DNA of 64,000 nt, from contig CAWGFN010000003.1 of the NCBI GenBank assembly GCA_963821885.1, positions 372,001 to 436,000 of the forward strand. The letters are read 5' to 3'. Position 1 is the stretch's first letter. Each line of letters begins with the position of its first letter. Below, piece after piece: positions 53,793-62,883 of this stretch. Source of the stretch: Oleiagrimonas sp963821885. Lineage in GTDB: Bacteria; Pseudomonadota; Gammaproteobacteria; Xanthomonadales; Rhodanobacteraceae. A program made the translations under genes and the position numbers. The notes beneath the pieces are model-generated. The model worked only from the letters and a program-made list of their open reading frames with translations. It made no database searches and had not been told where the DNA came from.

Positions 53793-56603
53793 TCAGTGAT
53801 GCCGGTGGTGCTGGTGAGGGTGGTGGCCGTGTGCCCGCCCGCTCTTGCCGTGCGGGCCGTGCGGGCGGGCCAGGTCGAGCACGAAGCCATCGTGGTCGGA
53901 CACGCCCACGGCCTTGTCCAGGCCACTGGCGCTGGCGTCCAGGTACTGGGTCTGGTCCGGTGCGTCGATGTTCCCGCGGCCGTACTCGAAGCGCATGAAG
54001 TAGTGGCGGGCCACGATGTTGAGCAACGCCTGGTCGAGCACCTGGGCCACGGGCACGTCGCGGCCCGAATCACGCGAACCGGCGCTTGTGTAGCCCTGGA
54101 TCTGCCCCAGCTGCTCGGTGAACAGGAACGAATAACGATCGTTCCCGGGCACCGAATCGACGGCGTTCCACAGCGACGGGGAGACGATGTTGCCACCCAG
54201 GTCCAGCAGGTTGGCGCTGTCGTCGTAGGTGCCGGCGATGGCGCCGACCACGTCGGTCCAGCCGTCGGTGAACGGATAGGCGTTGAAGTCGCCCATCACG
54301 ATCAGCGGCATGTTGCGGTAGCGCGGGTCGGTCTGCAGGTTCTGCACGAACTGCGCGGTTTCCTTGGCCTGCTCGAAACGCTTCAGGCGATTGCGGTCGG
54401 CGCTGCTGCCGCTGTCCACGCCGATGCGCGACTTCGGATGCACCGCCAGCACGTGGAAGGCGAAGCTGCCGTGGCCGCGCAGGCGACCTTCCAGCAGCAG
54501 CGGCGGGCGATCCTGCAGGTAGGCGGTCTGGCCGCTGGCCGGATCGGTCCAGGTGGTGTCGCCACCCAGTTGCTGGATGCCGGTGACCATGACCCGCTCG
54601 CTGCGCACCAGGAAACCGACGTCGATGCCGCTGGGGTCGTGGCCTTCCACCAGGTAGGGAACGTACTGGGTGCCCCAGTCGCCGTTGAGCTGGTCGGCCA
54701 GCTGCTGCAGGACGCCGATGTTCTCCACTTCCTCCACCGACAGCACGTCGGGACGCTTGAGCACGCCGCCGATGTACTGCGACAGGCGCTGCAGCTTCAC
54801 CGCCAGCTCGGCGGCATCGGGCTCGCCGCGGTCGCCGCAGGTGTAGGTGGTGTTGCCGGCGACGGTGTCGCACAGGCGCAGCAGGTTCAGGTTGCCCAGT
54901 CGCAGCGTGCCCTGGCCGACGCGGTCGTCGACCGGACGCGGCATGGCGTTGTCGTGGGTGACCTGGATCTGCGTCGGCCACAGCTCGTAGTCGCCGTAGT
55001 CGTAGCTCATCACGCCGGTCGCCGTGAACTTCGAGCCACCGTTGTACCCGGTGCCGTTGGGCACCGCGCCCAGCGCGTCGGCGTCGACCTCGAACACCTC
55101 GGGGTTGCCGTCCCACACGCCCGAGTTCACGTCCGAGGGCGCATCGCCGAACGGCACGCCCTGGCTGCGCAGCGAGCGCACGCCGCCGGCGCTGGCGAAG
55201 AACTCCGCGTACGGATCGTTGCTGTAGTACTGGTTGCCGCGATCGACGATGCCGTCGGCGACGGTCACGCGCATGCCTTCGAAGCACTCGAAGTTGGTGT
55301 CGCCGCACGACAGGTGAGCCGGGTCCATCGACGGCGTGTGCGCGTCGAACACCACGGCGGCCGGCAGGGCGTTGCCCTGGCTGTCCACGCTGACCGTGGC
55401 GCTGCCCATCTCGGTCAGGCCGTAGTACTCGCTGACCTTGCCCTGCACGTCGACCGCGTCGCCCACGGCCACGCTCGGTGCCTGGCCGGTGTAGACGTAG
55501 ACGCCGTTGGAGGTCATGCGGTCATGGTCGTCGCGCGCGTCGGGCGTCTGCATGAAGAAGCCGTTGGGACCGAGCGCGGTGACGATGTTGCCGAGCGTGC
55601 GCACGGTCTGGCCCTCGTACGGCGAGCTGCTGCCGCTGCCCTGGATCTGGAAGATCTCGACCGTGGCGATGTCGTCGTTGAGGATCGCGCCGATCGCTTC
55701 GCCATCGCCGATCGCCAGGCCCGTGGACGGGCTGTCCAGGCGCACGAAGAAGTCCTCGTCCGGCTCCACGGTGGTGTCGCCGTGGACCGTGACATCGACG
55801 CTGGCGGTGCTGGCGCCCGGCGCGAAGCTGACCACCTGGTCGAGCGCGTCATAGTCGTGGTCGGCCACCGTGGCGGTGTCATCGGCGGTGCTCACGTGCA
55901 CGCTGGCGCCACCGGCCGGAGCCGGCTGGCTCAGCGTCAGGGTGAAGCTCAGCTGCCGGTCGCCGCTGTCGCCTTCCTGGATCGAGGCGTCGGCCACCGA
56001 CACGCTCAGGCCCACGGCGGTGCATGCACTGGCCGCGTTGTGCGGATCGGAGGGCTGCTGCAGGGCGAAGTCAGCGGCATTGTCATCGGTGTCCTGCACC
56101 GCGCCGGTGCTGTCGCTGAGGCGCGCGTAGCCGCGGTCGGCGTTGGTCGAGCCCAGCGACGCCAGGCGGGTGCCCTCGCCGAAGGCCGAGCCCGAGCTCA
56201 GGCCGACCTGGTCGATGATGGTGCCGCCGGCATCGACCAGGGCCAGGCCACCGGTATCGGTCACGCCGGTCTTGTAGTCGATGTCGCCGGTCACGCTGCC
56301 CGAATAGCCGTTGCTGGCCGCGTTGGTCAGCAGCAGGTAGCAGCCTGGGGCGATCGAGGTGCCCGCCGGAAGGGTGGCGCGGGTGCCCACCGTGCCCGAG
56401 GCGTTGGAGGCACGGAACTGGTAGCCACCCACGTCCACCGCTGTGGGTCCGCCGTTGTGCAACTCGACGAATTCGTCGTTGCCGCCCTGCGGGCCGCGCA
56501 CGCGGAACTGGCTGATCGTGAGGTCCGATGCCAGGGCGGGCATCGCCGCCAGCAGCATCGCGAGGGCCGCGCCGAGCACGGCAAAACGTCCGGGATGTTT
56601 CAT
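53793..56603 (-). CDS. Secreted ExeM/NucH-like extracellular endonuclease
   Basis: 936 aa. Signal peptide MKHPGRFAVLGAALAMLLAAMPALA; a lamin-tail-like domain (FRVRGPQGGNDEFVELHNGG, ~25-130); a Calx-beta-like region (VSVADASIQEGDSGDRQLSF, ~200-310); an OB-fold region around 330-560; and an endonuclease/exonuclease/phosphatase domain from ~600: LGNLNLLRLCD, DVLSVEEVENIG, VLAVHPKSRIG, MGDFNAYPFTDGW, VSDHDGFVLDL. These contain the metal- and phosphate-binding Asn, Glu, Asp and His of EEP nucleases. The C-terminus is a His-rich tail (HGPHGKSGRAHGHHPHQHHR). Probably exported and used for extracellular DNA degradation. ATG 56603 has GGAGGAG just upstream. The type II secretion genes are not in the window. 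Confidence 0.85.
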   Translation of the reverse strand: MKHPGRFAVLGAALAMLLAAMPALASDLTISQFRVRGPQGGNDEFVELHNGGPTAVDVGGYQFRASNASGTVGTRATLPAGTSIAPGCYLLLTNAASNGYSGSVTGDIDYKTGVTDTGGLALVDAGGTIIDQVGLSSGSAFGEGTRLASLGSTNADRGYARLSDSTGAVQDTDDNAADFALQQPSDPHNAASACTAVGLSVSVADASIQEGDSGDRQLSFTLTLSQPAPAGGASVHVSTADDTATVADHDYDALDQVVSFAPGASTASVDVTVHGDTTVEPDEDFFVRLDSPSTGLAIGDGEAIGAILNDDIATVEIFQIQGSGSSSPYEGQTVRTLGNIVTALGPNGFFMQTPDARDDHDRMTSNGVYVYTGQAPSVAVGDAVDVQGKVSEYYGLTEMGSATVSVDSQGNALPAAVVFDAHTPSMDPAHLSCGDTNFECFEGMRVTVADGIVDRGNQYYSNDPYAEFFASAGGVRSLRSQGVPFGDAPSDVNSGVWDGNPEVFEVDADALGAVPNGTGYNGGSKFTATGVMSYDYGDYELWPTQIQVTHDNAMPRPVDDRVGQGTLRLGNLNLLRLCDTVAGNTTYTCGDRGEPDAAELAVKLQRLSQYIGGVLKRPDVLSVEEVENIGVLQQLADQLNGDWGTQYVPYLVEGHDPSGIDVGFLVRSERVMVTGIQQLGGDTTWTDPASGQTAYLQDRPPLLLEGRLRGHGSFAFHVLAVHPKSRIGVDSGSSADRNRLKRFEQAKETAQFVQNLQTDPRYRNMPLIVMGDFNAYPFTDGWTDVVGAIAGTYDDSANLLDLGGNIVSPSLWNAVDSVPGNDRYSFLFTEQLGQIQGYTSAGSRDSGRDVPVAQVLDQALLNIVARHYFMRFEYGRGNIDAPDQTQYLDASASGLDKAVGVSDHDGFVLDLARPHGPHGKSGRAHGHHPHQHHRHH

Positions 56604-56739
56604 GGTTCTCCTCCCCATGTCCATGTGAATGTCCCCCATCTCCCCCAAGATAGGCCGGTCCTTTTACGTGCCGATGACGGTGGCGTCGCGAGGACGCGCT
56701 GCATCGGCCCGGGCGCGACCGGGACGCCCGGATCCTGCC

Positions 56740-57387
56740 TCAGCGGCTGCCGGATGGATCCTGGCGGGTACCGAAGATGCGATCGCCGGCATCCCCCAGG
56801 CCGGGCAGGATGTAGCGGTTCTCGTTGAGCCGCTCGTCGATCGCCGCGGTGTAGATCTCGATGTCCGGATGCACCGCCGTCACGCGTTCCAGCCCCTCCG
56901 GCGCCGCGACCAGGAACAGGCCCTTGATGCGCCGGCAGCCGGCGGCCTTGAGCATGTCGACCGTGGCGATGAGGCTGCCCGCGGTGGCCAGCATCGGATC
57001 GACGATCATCGCCGTGCGCTCGTCCATGCGGCCCGTCAGCTTCTCGTAGTAGGTCATCGGCTGGTGCGTGGTTTCGTCGCGCTGCAGGCCGACCACGCTG
57101 ACCTTGGCGGCGGGAATCATGTCCAGCACGCCCGGCAGCATGCCCAGGCCGGCGCGCAGGATCGGCACGATGGTGATCTTGCGGCCCTTGATGCGCCGCA
57201 CCGTGACGGTGCCGGCCCAGCCTTCCACCTCGGTGTCCTCGGTTTCCAGGTCGCGCGTGGCTTCATAGGTCAGCAGCGAGGCGATCTCGCCGGCCAGCTC
57301 GCGGAAGTGCTTGGTGCTGAGGTCGGCCTTGCGCATCAGGCCCAGCTTGTGGCGGATCAGCGGGTGGTCGACTTCGACGATCTTCAT
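56740..57387 (-). CDS. upp: Uracil phosphoribosyltransferase
   Basis: 215 aa type I PRTase that converts uracil and PRPP to UMP in the salvage pathway. Recognisable: MKIVEVDHPLIRHKLGLMRK, PILRAGLGMLPGVLDMIP, the PRPP loop MIVDPMLATAGSLIATVDML, and a C-terminal YILPGLGDAGDRIFG that covers the uracil site. ATG 57387 is chosen as the start of homology; an upstream in-frame start at 57444 adds a basic stretch. Monocistronic, with the nuclease gene downstream in the same orientation. Confidence 0.96.
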   Translation of the reverse strand: MKIVEVDHPLIRHKLGLMRKADLSTKHFRELAGEIASLLTYEATRDLETEDTEVEGWAGTVTVRRIKGRKITIVPILRAGLGMLPGVLDMIPAAKVSVVGLQRDETTHQPMTYYEKLTGRMDERTAMIVDPMLATAGSLIATVDMLKAAGCRRIKGLFLVAAPEGLERVTAVHPDIEIYTAAIDERLNENRYILPGLGDAGDRIFGTRQDPSGSR

Positions 57388-57476
57388 GGGCGCTCGATTC
57401 CGTTGCAGTGTCTTGCGATCATCCTCGAAGGATAGCCGCTCCATCGCCGGGGCGTACGCGGATACGGCACGCGGGC

Positions 57477-57509
57477 AAAGAAAAGGCGCGCCGTCCGAAA
57501 CGGCGCGCC
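57477..57509 (-). terminator. Terminator of the class III aminotransferase gene
   Basis: Read on the minus strand: GGCGCGCCGT, five-base loop, ACGGCGCGCC, then TTTTCTTT. It lies 23 bases after the stop. Confidence 0.85.
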
Positions 57510-57531
57510 CTTGTTGTCGCGACGGGTGGAA

Positions 57532-59031
57532 TCAGGCCGCTTCGGCGTTGCGCTTGCGCGGTCCCTCGGTCAGCGCCTGGCGCACGTTGGCGATGATCAG
57601 GTCGACCTCGGCGCTGGTGACGTTGAAGTGCGGCGTGAAGCGCAGCGAATTGGTGCCGCCGTGGATGACGCCCACGCCATGCTCGCGCATGTACTCCTCG
57701 GTCGAGCCGTCGCCGTAGCACTTGAAGCTCGGATCCAGCTCGCAGGAGAACAGCAGGCCGGTGCCCTGGACCTTGGTGATCAGGCCGCCCAGCTCGTCCT
57801 TCAGCGCGTTGAGCTTGTCGACGAACTCGCGGCCGCGATCGCGGATGTTGTCGCGCACGCCCTGGTCGATCTGCGCCAGGGTGGCGCAGGCCACGTCCAG
57901 CGCGCGCGGGTTGGCGGTCATGGTGTTGCCGTACACGCCCTTGCGATACATCTTCGCGGTGTGCTCGCTCACGGCCAGCACGGACAGCGGGTACTGGCCG
58001 GCGTTGAGCGCCTTGGAGAAGGTCTCCATGTCCGGCGCGTCCAGGTCCTGGAAACCCGGGTAGTCGACGATCGACAGCACGCCGTTGGTGCGCAGGCCGG
58101 CCTGGATCGAGTCCACCAGCAGCAGCGTGCCGTGATCCCTGGTCAGGCGACGCGCGGCGGCGTAGAACTCCGGCGTCACGGCGCGCCCGGGGTCGCCTTC
58201 GCCCATCACCGGCTCCAGGAACATGGCCTCGATGTGCCAGCCCTGCTTGTCCGCCTCGGCGAAGGCATCCTCGAGCTGCTGCACGTTGTAGGGCTCGACG
58301 ATGACCAGCTCGTGGTCATGCTTGGCGAAGCTGGCCAGGTACTTGAGATAGGTCGAACGGGTCGAGTCCGAATACATGGCCGGCAGGCTGGTGCGGCCGT
58401 GGAAGGCGCCCTTGACGGCGATCCGCTTGACCTGGCGGCCGGCGTGCGGCGCGCCCTCGGCGGTCATCTCCTTGCTGTTGATGTCGGCGAAGCGGCCGGC
58501 CAGGCCGACCGATTCCGAGCCCGAGTTCAGGCACAGGTAGCGCGCGTAGGGATTGCCGCCGGCGCGGGTGTGGCCCAGTTCCTTGTTCAGGGCCGTCGTC
58601 AGGCGCATCTGCGCGATCGACGGCGTCATCACGTTGGCCATCACCTGCGGCTTGCACATCGCCTCGTGCACGGCCGGGTTGTTGTGGCCGAAGCCGAGCA
58701 TGCCGTAGCCACCGTTGTCGTGCAGGACGGCGCCCTTCAGGGTCACGATCCACGGGCCGCGCGCGGCGGCCGGCAGGTACGGGTTGACCGCGTCATCGGG
58801 GTAGAAGTTGATGAAGCCGGCCTGGGCCTGCTGCATCTGCTCGCTCTCGTCGAGCTTGAGGAAGTCGCCGAATTCGTCGCGCAGCTCGCGGTGACGGGCC
58901 AGGGCGTCCTCGATGGCGCCGGCCAGCGCCGGATCGGCGAGGAAGCGCTCGATGGTGGCCTCGTCCAGTCCGGTGGTGCGCGCGTTGCCGCCAAATTCGC
59001 GCATCTCGCGCAGCATCTCGATCGGTCCCAT
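57532..59031 (-). CDS. Class III PLP-dependent aminotransferase
   Basis: 499 aa. The catalytic core follows a ~100 aa N-terminal region (MGPIEMLREMREFGGNARTT...). Core motifs: NNPAVHEAM, LCLNSGSESVG, GAFHGRTSLPAMYS, FLEPVMGEGD, LLLVDSIQAGLRTNG and FSKALNAGQYPLS, with a Lys in FSKAL as the likely Schiff-base residue. Such enzymes transaminate omega- or alpha-amino groups of ornithine, lysine or related compounds; I cannot name the substrate. ATG 59031 has GGAGGAG six bases upstream; a start at 59067 is less likely. An AT-rich tract and TATGAT (minus strand, 59118-59123) upstream may be its promoter. Confidence 0.85.
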   Translation of the reverse strand: MGPIEMLREMREFGGNARTTGLDEATIERFLADPALAGAIEDALARHRELRDEFGDFLKLDESEQMQQAQAGFINFYPDDAVNPYLPAAARGPWIVTLKGAVLHDNGGYGMLGFGHNNPAVHEAMCKPQVMANVMTPSIAQMRLTTALNKELGHTRAGGNPYARYLCLNSGSESVGLAGRFADINSKEMTAEGAPHAGRQVKRIAVKGAFHGRTSLPAMYSDSTRSTYLKYLASFAKHDHELVIVEPYNVQQLEDAFAEADKQGWHIEAMFLEPVMGEGDPGRAVTPEFYAAARRLTRDHGTLLLVDSIQAGLRTNGVLSIVDYPGFQDLDAPDMETFSKALNAGQYPLSVLAVSEHTAKMYRKGVYGNTMTANPRALDVACATLAQIDQGVRDNIRDRGREFVDKLNALKDELGGLITKVQGTGLLFSCELDPSFKCYGDGSTEEYMREHGVGVIHGGTNSLRFTPHFNVTSAEVDLIIANVRQALTEGPRKRNAEAA

Positions 59032-59241
59032 GCCAGTCTCCTCCAGGTCTCGTGGGGCGCCCCGCACGGCGGTGCGGATTGCGCTAAGTATCTAAACAAA
59101 AAGAAAAATATCCCCAGATCATAGCACGAGGAGGGTTCTGGCGACACCCCCGCATGACGGCTGTCATGCGCGGCGGATGATGACAGCGACTGCCGCACAA
59201 GCGCCTGGCCGGCGATCCTTGCGACCAAGGAGGACAACCGC

Positions 59242-60165
59242 ATGCATACCTCGAACTGTGTGGCCGCCCTGCGCGGCGTGGACAAACGCTATGGACGCAT
59301 CACGGCGCTGGACGGCGTCGACCTGTCGATCCATCCCGGCGAACTGCTGGCGCTGCTGGGCCCGAATGGCGCCGGCAAGAGCACCAGCATCGCTCTGCTG
59401 CTGGGCCTGATACGGCCCGACCGCGGGCGCGTGGAGCTGTTCGGCGAGGATCCGCAATCGATCGACGCGCGTCGGCGCATCGGCGTGATGCTGCAGTCGG
59501 CGGTGTTGCCACCCACCCTGCGCGTGGGCGAGCTGCTGCGCCTGACCGCCAGCTACTATCCGACCCCCCGTCCCATGCACGAGACTGCCGAACTGGCCGG
59601 TATCGAGGATCTGCTCAAGCGTCCCTACGCCAAGCTCTCCGGTGGCCAGCAGCGCCGGGTGCAGTTCGCGCTGGCCATGTGCGGCCGGCCCCGCCTGCTG
59701 TTCCTGGACGAGCCCACCGTGGGCATGGACATCGAAGCCCGCCAGCAGATGTGGGTGGCGGTGCGCCGGCTGGTCGCCGAGGGCTGCGCGGTGGTGCTGA
59801 CCACGCACTACCTGGAGGAGGCCGAGGCGCTGGCCGATCGCGTCAGCGTGATGGCGAAGGGGCGCGTGATCCACGAGGGCACGGTCGATGACCTGCGCGC
59901 GCGCATCGCGGTCAAGCGCATTCGCTGCGTGTCCTCGCTGACCTGCGAACAGGTGCTGGGATGGCCGCAGGTGGCCGAGGCGCAACAGCGCGAACGCCAT
60001 CTGCACATCGCCACGGCGGACGCCGAGTCCGTGGTGCGCCGGTTGCTGGCGGCCGATGCGCATCTCAGCGAACTGGAAGTGCAACGCGCCGGCCTGGCCG
60101 AAGCCTTCACCGAACTGACCCGCGACGCCGAGGCGTCGCCGCCGACCGAACGCGAGGTGGCCTGA
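59242..60165 (+). CDS. ABC transporter ATP-binding protein, NodI/DrrA type
   Basis: 307 aa ATPase of an ABC-2 exporter. Walker A GPNGAGKSTSIALLLG, Q loop MLQSAVLPPTLRV, signature LSGGQQRRVQFALAM, Walker B LLFLDEPTVGMDIEA, switch TTHYLEEAE. AAGGAGG lies eight bases before ATG 59242. The C-terminal ~80 aa is a regulatory extension of the type seen in antibiotic and lipid exporters. It forms a unit with the permease two bases downstream and a sensor kinase/response-regulator pair, a layout also seen for stress-inducible drug or lipid exporters such as that with DesKR in Bacillus. The substrate is unknown. Confidence 0.9.
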   Translation: MHTSNCVAALRGVDKRYGRITALDGVDLSIHPGELLALLGPNGAGKSTSIALLLGLIRPDRGRVELFGEDPQSIDARRRIGVMLQSAVLPPTLRVGELLRLTASYYPTPRPMHETAELAGIEDLLKRPYAKLSGGQQRRVQFALAMCGRPRLLFLDEPTVGMDIEARQQMWVAVRRLVAEGCAVVLTTHYLEEAEALADRVSVMAKGRVIHEGTVDDLRARIAVKRIRCVSSLTCEQVLGWPQVAEAQQRERHLHIATADAESVVRRLLAADAHLSELEVQRAGLAEAFTELTRDAEASPPTEREVA

Positions 60166-60166
60166 C

Positions 60167-60958
60167 ATGAATACGTCCACGATGACCACGCCCATGCGGG
60201 CCGACGATGGCCGCATGCCCGCCCGGCGCGTGCTGGGCGCCTATCTGGCGGAGGTGCGCAGCGAGTGCCTGCGCTACCTGCGCAATCCCGGCTTCATGCT
60301 GCCGCTGATGCTGTTCCCGGGCGTGTTCTACCTGATGTTCGGCGTGTTGATGAACCACGGCAACGGCGACGCCGCGCGCTATCTTCTGGCCAGCTACGGC
60401 ACCTTCGGCGTGATGGGGCCGGGCCTGTTCGGCTTCGGCGTGTCGCTGGCGATCGAACGCGACGGCGGACTGCTGACGCTCAAGCGTGCGTTGCCGATGC
60501 CGCCCGGCGCCTACCTGCTGGGCAAGATGGTCATGGCCATGATCGCGGCCGGCCTGGTCATGAGCCTGCTGCTGGCGCTGGGGCTGCTGCTGGCGCACGT
60601 CACGCTGGATGCGGGGCAGGCGCTGGCGCTGTTGGCCATGGGCATGTTCGGCGTGCTGCCGTTCTGCGCCCTGGGCATGCTCGTGGGCACGCTGATCAAG
60701 GGGCAGGGCGCGCCCGGGATGCTGAATCTGGTGTACCTGCCGATGGCCTTCCTGTCCGGCCTGTGGTTCCCGCTGAGCATGATGCCGTCCTGGCTGGGCG
60801 CGATCGCGCCGGTCTGGCCGAGCTACCACCTCAATGCGATCGCCCAGCGCATCGTCGGGCTGTCGCAGGCGTCGGTCTGGCCGCATGCGCTGGTTCTTCT
60901 GGGCACCGGCGCGGTGCTGTTCCTGATCGCGGCGCGTCGCCTGCGGCGCCACGGCTGA
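60167..60958 (+). CDS. ABC-2 type transporter permease
   Basis: 263 aa with six predicted membrane helices (e.g. NPGFMLPLMLFPGVFYLMFG, GVMGPGLFGFGVSLAI, GQALALLAMGMFGVLPFCALG, LNLVYLPMAFLSGLWFPLSM). Permease half of the ATPase just upstream; the stop of one and start of the other are two bases apart. Typical of the ABC-2 exporter group. Confidence 0.87.
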   Translation: MNTSTMTTPMRADDGRMPARRVLGAYLAEVRSECLRYLRNPGFMLPLMLFPGVFYLMFGVLMNHGNGDAARYLLASYGTFGVMGPGLFGFGVSLAIERDGGLLTLKRALPMPPGAYLLGKMVMAMIAAGLVMSLLLALGLLLAHVTLDAGQALALLAMGMFGVLPFCALGMLVGTLIKGQGAPGMLNLVYLPMAFLSGLWFPLSMMPSWLGAIAPVWPSYHLNAIAQRIVGLSQASVWPHALVLLGTGAVLFLIAARRLRRHG

Positions 60959-60994
60959 AGTAGCATGTCCTCTCAGTCCGAGGGAGAGTCGATC

Positions 60995-62189
60995 ATGCCG
61001 CGCGCCTTCCTGCGTCCCGCGCCGGATTCGATGATGGCGTTGTATCAGCGCTGCGGAGGCAATCCGCGCTGGCACGCGCTGAACCTGCTGTGGTCGTTGT
61101 GGGTGTTCTTCACCCCTCTGGTCTCGCACGTGGATGCACGCTACTGGTGGTCCATCGGGCTCGGCTATCCGCTGTTCGTGTTGCTGTTCGCGCTGGTCCA
61201 TGTGCGGCCCTATCGCGAGTCCGGTTTCTATGTCGCCGGCCTGGCCATGCTGGCCTACTTCTCGATGCCGTATAACCCGTCGGCCTGGAGCTACGCGGTC
61301 TTTGCCTGCGTGCTGGTGCCCTACCGCGGCTCGCTGCTGTCCACCGCCATGCGCGTGGCGTTGATCACCCTGCTGCTGGTGCTCGAGGCCTGGTGGCTGG
61401 GGCTGCCCTGGTTCCTGATGGTGTTGATGGTGGCGATCTGCGCCAGCGCCTCGGCGGGCAACCTGGCCGGGCGCATCAACATGCTCAAGAACGCCGCCCA
61501 GCGCATGTCGCAGGACGAGGTGCGGCGACTGGCCGCCGTCGCCGAACGCGAGCGCATCGGCCGCGACCTGCACGACCTGCTCGGGACACACCCTGTCCCT
61601 GATCACCCTGAAGCTGGAGCTCTCGCGCCGGCTGTTCGATCGTGACCATGAGAAGGCCCGGCAGGAGCTGGCCGATGCCGAGCAGATCGCGCGCAAGGCG
61701 CTGGCCGAGGTGCGTTCGGCCGTCACCGGCATCCGCGCCACCGACCTGGCCGCCGAGCTGGCCTCGGCGCACCTGATGCTGGAGACCAGCGGCGTGGTGG
61801 TGCACTACGAGCCGCCGGCACGGGCGTTGCCGGCCGAGATCGAGTCGGTGCTGGCGCTGGTGGTGCGCGAGGCCGCGACCAACATCGCGCGGCACGCCCG
61901 GGCCACGCGCGCCAGCATCGAGACCGGCATCGACGGCCGCCAGGTGCGCCTGTGCATCGCCGACAACGGTCGCGGCGGCGTCGAGACGTTCGGCAATGGC
62001 CTGGCCGGCATGCGCGAGCGCGCGCGGGCGCTGGGTGGCGACCTGAGCGTGGAATCGCCACCGGGCGGCGGCACCACGCTGTGCATCGAGATCCCGCTGC
62101 CGGCCGCGCCGGCCCCGGTCCCCGACGAGGCCAACCCCGTCGCTGACGGCATCGGCCCGGTCGCGCCCGGCCTGTGGGGCAGGCCATGA
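60995..62189 (+). pseudogene. DesK-like sensor histidine kinase, interrupted by one apparent extra base at 61586
   Basis: The first part (60995 to ~61585) has four to five membrane helices, then the H-box ERERIGRDLHDLLG. The frame changes inside that motif. The second frame gives HTLSLITLKLELSRRLFDRD, the typical continuation, then EAATNIARHARATRASIET and the G-box DNGRGGVETFGNGLAGMRER (HATPase_c). Deleting A61586 joins them into about 397 aa, the size of DesK/LiaS-like kinases. These kinases sense membrane state and phosphorylate a NarL-type regulator. The stop overlaps the regulator ATG. GGGAG upstream of ATG 60995 supports that start. A read error is the likeliest cause. Confidence 0.85.
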
Positions 62190-62788
62190 TCCGGGTGCTG
62201 CTGGCCGAGGACCAGGCCATGGTTCGCGGCGCGCTGGCCGCGCTGCTGGACATGGAGCCGGACATCGAGGTGCTCGGCTCGGCGCCCGACGGCGAGGTCG
62301 CCTGGCGCGAGGTCCAGCGCCTGAAGCCGGACCTGCTGGTCACCGACATCGAGATGCCCGGCCTGACCGGGCTGGAACTGGCGCAGCGGGTCAAGCGCCA
62401 TGAGTTGCCGGTCAAGGTGGTGATCGTGACCACCTTCGCGCGCCCGGGCTTCCTGCGCCGGGCGCTGGATGCCGGCGTGCTCGGCTACCTGCTCAAGGAC
62501 GCGCCGGCGGAGAAGCTGGCCGAGGCGTTGCGCGTCGTGCACCGCGGCGGCCGCGCGATCGATCCGGAGCTGGCGGTGGAGGCCTGGTCGGAGGCCGATC
62601 CGCTGAACGACCGCGAGCGCCAGGCCCTGCGCCTGGCCGGCGAGGGCCTGGCCGCCGGGGACATCGCCACGCGCATGAACCTCTCGCACGGCACCGTGCG
62701 CAACTACCTGTCCGAGGCCATCGGCAAGCTCGGCGCCGGCAACCGCATCGAGGCCTACCGCATCGCGCGGCAGAAGGGCTGGCTCTAG
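62186..62788 (+). CDS. NarL/DesR-type response regulator
   Basis: 200 aa: receiver domain (IRVLLAEDQAMVRGALAALL) with the phospho-acceptor Asp54 in LLVTDIEMPG and Lys in YLLKDAP, then a LuxR-type winged-helix (LNDRERQALRLAGEGLAAGDIA, SHGTVRNYLSEAIGKLGA). ATG 62186 overlaps the kinase stop (ATGA). Probably activates the ABC exporter genes upstream, as in DesKR systems; inferred from gene order only. Confidence 0.93.
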   Translation: MIRVLLAEDQAMVRGALAALLDMEPDIEVLGSAPDGEVAWREVQRLKPDLLVTDIEMPGLTGLELAQRVKRHELPVKVVIVTTFARPGFLRRALDAGVLGYLLKDAPAEKLAEALRVVHRGGRAIDPELAVEAWSEADPLNDRERQALRLAGEGLAAGDIATRMNLSHGTVRNYLSEAIGKLGAGNRIEAYRIARQKGWL

Positions 62789-62883
62789 CGCGGTCCGGGC
62801 CATCGAAGCGGGGAGGCGGAGCGCGTCCGCGAGGCGCTGTCGCGGTATCCTTGCGCGTTGCCGCGTTTGTGCCTGCTCCGACC

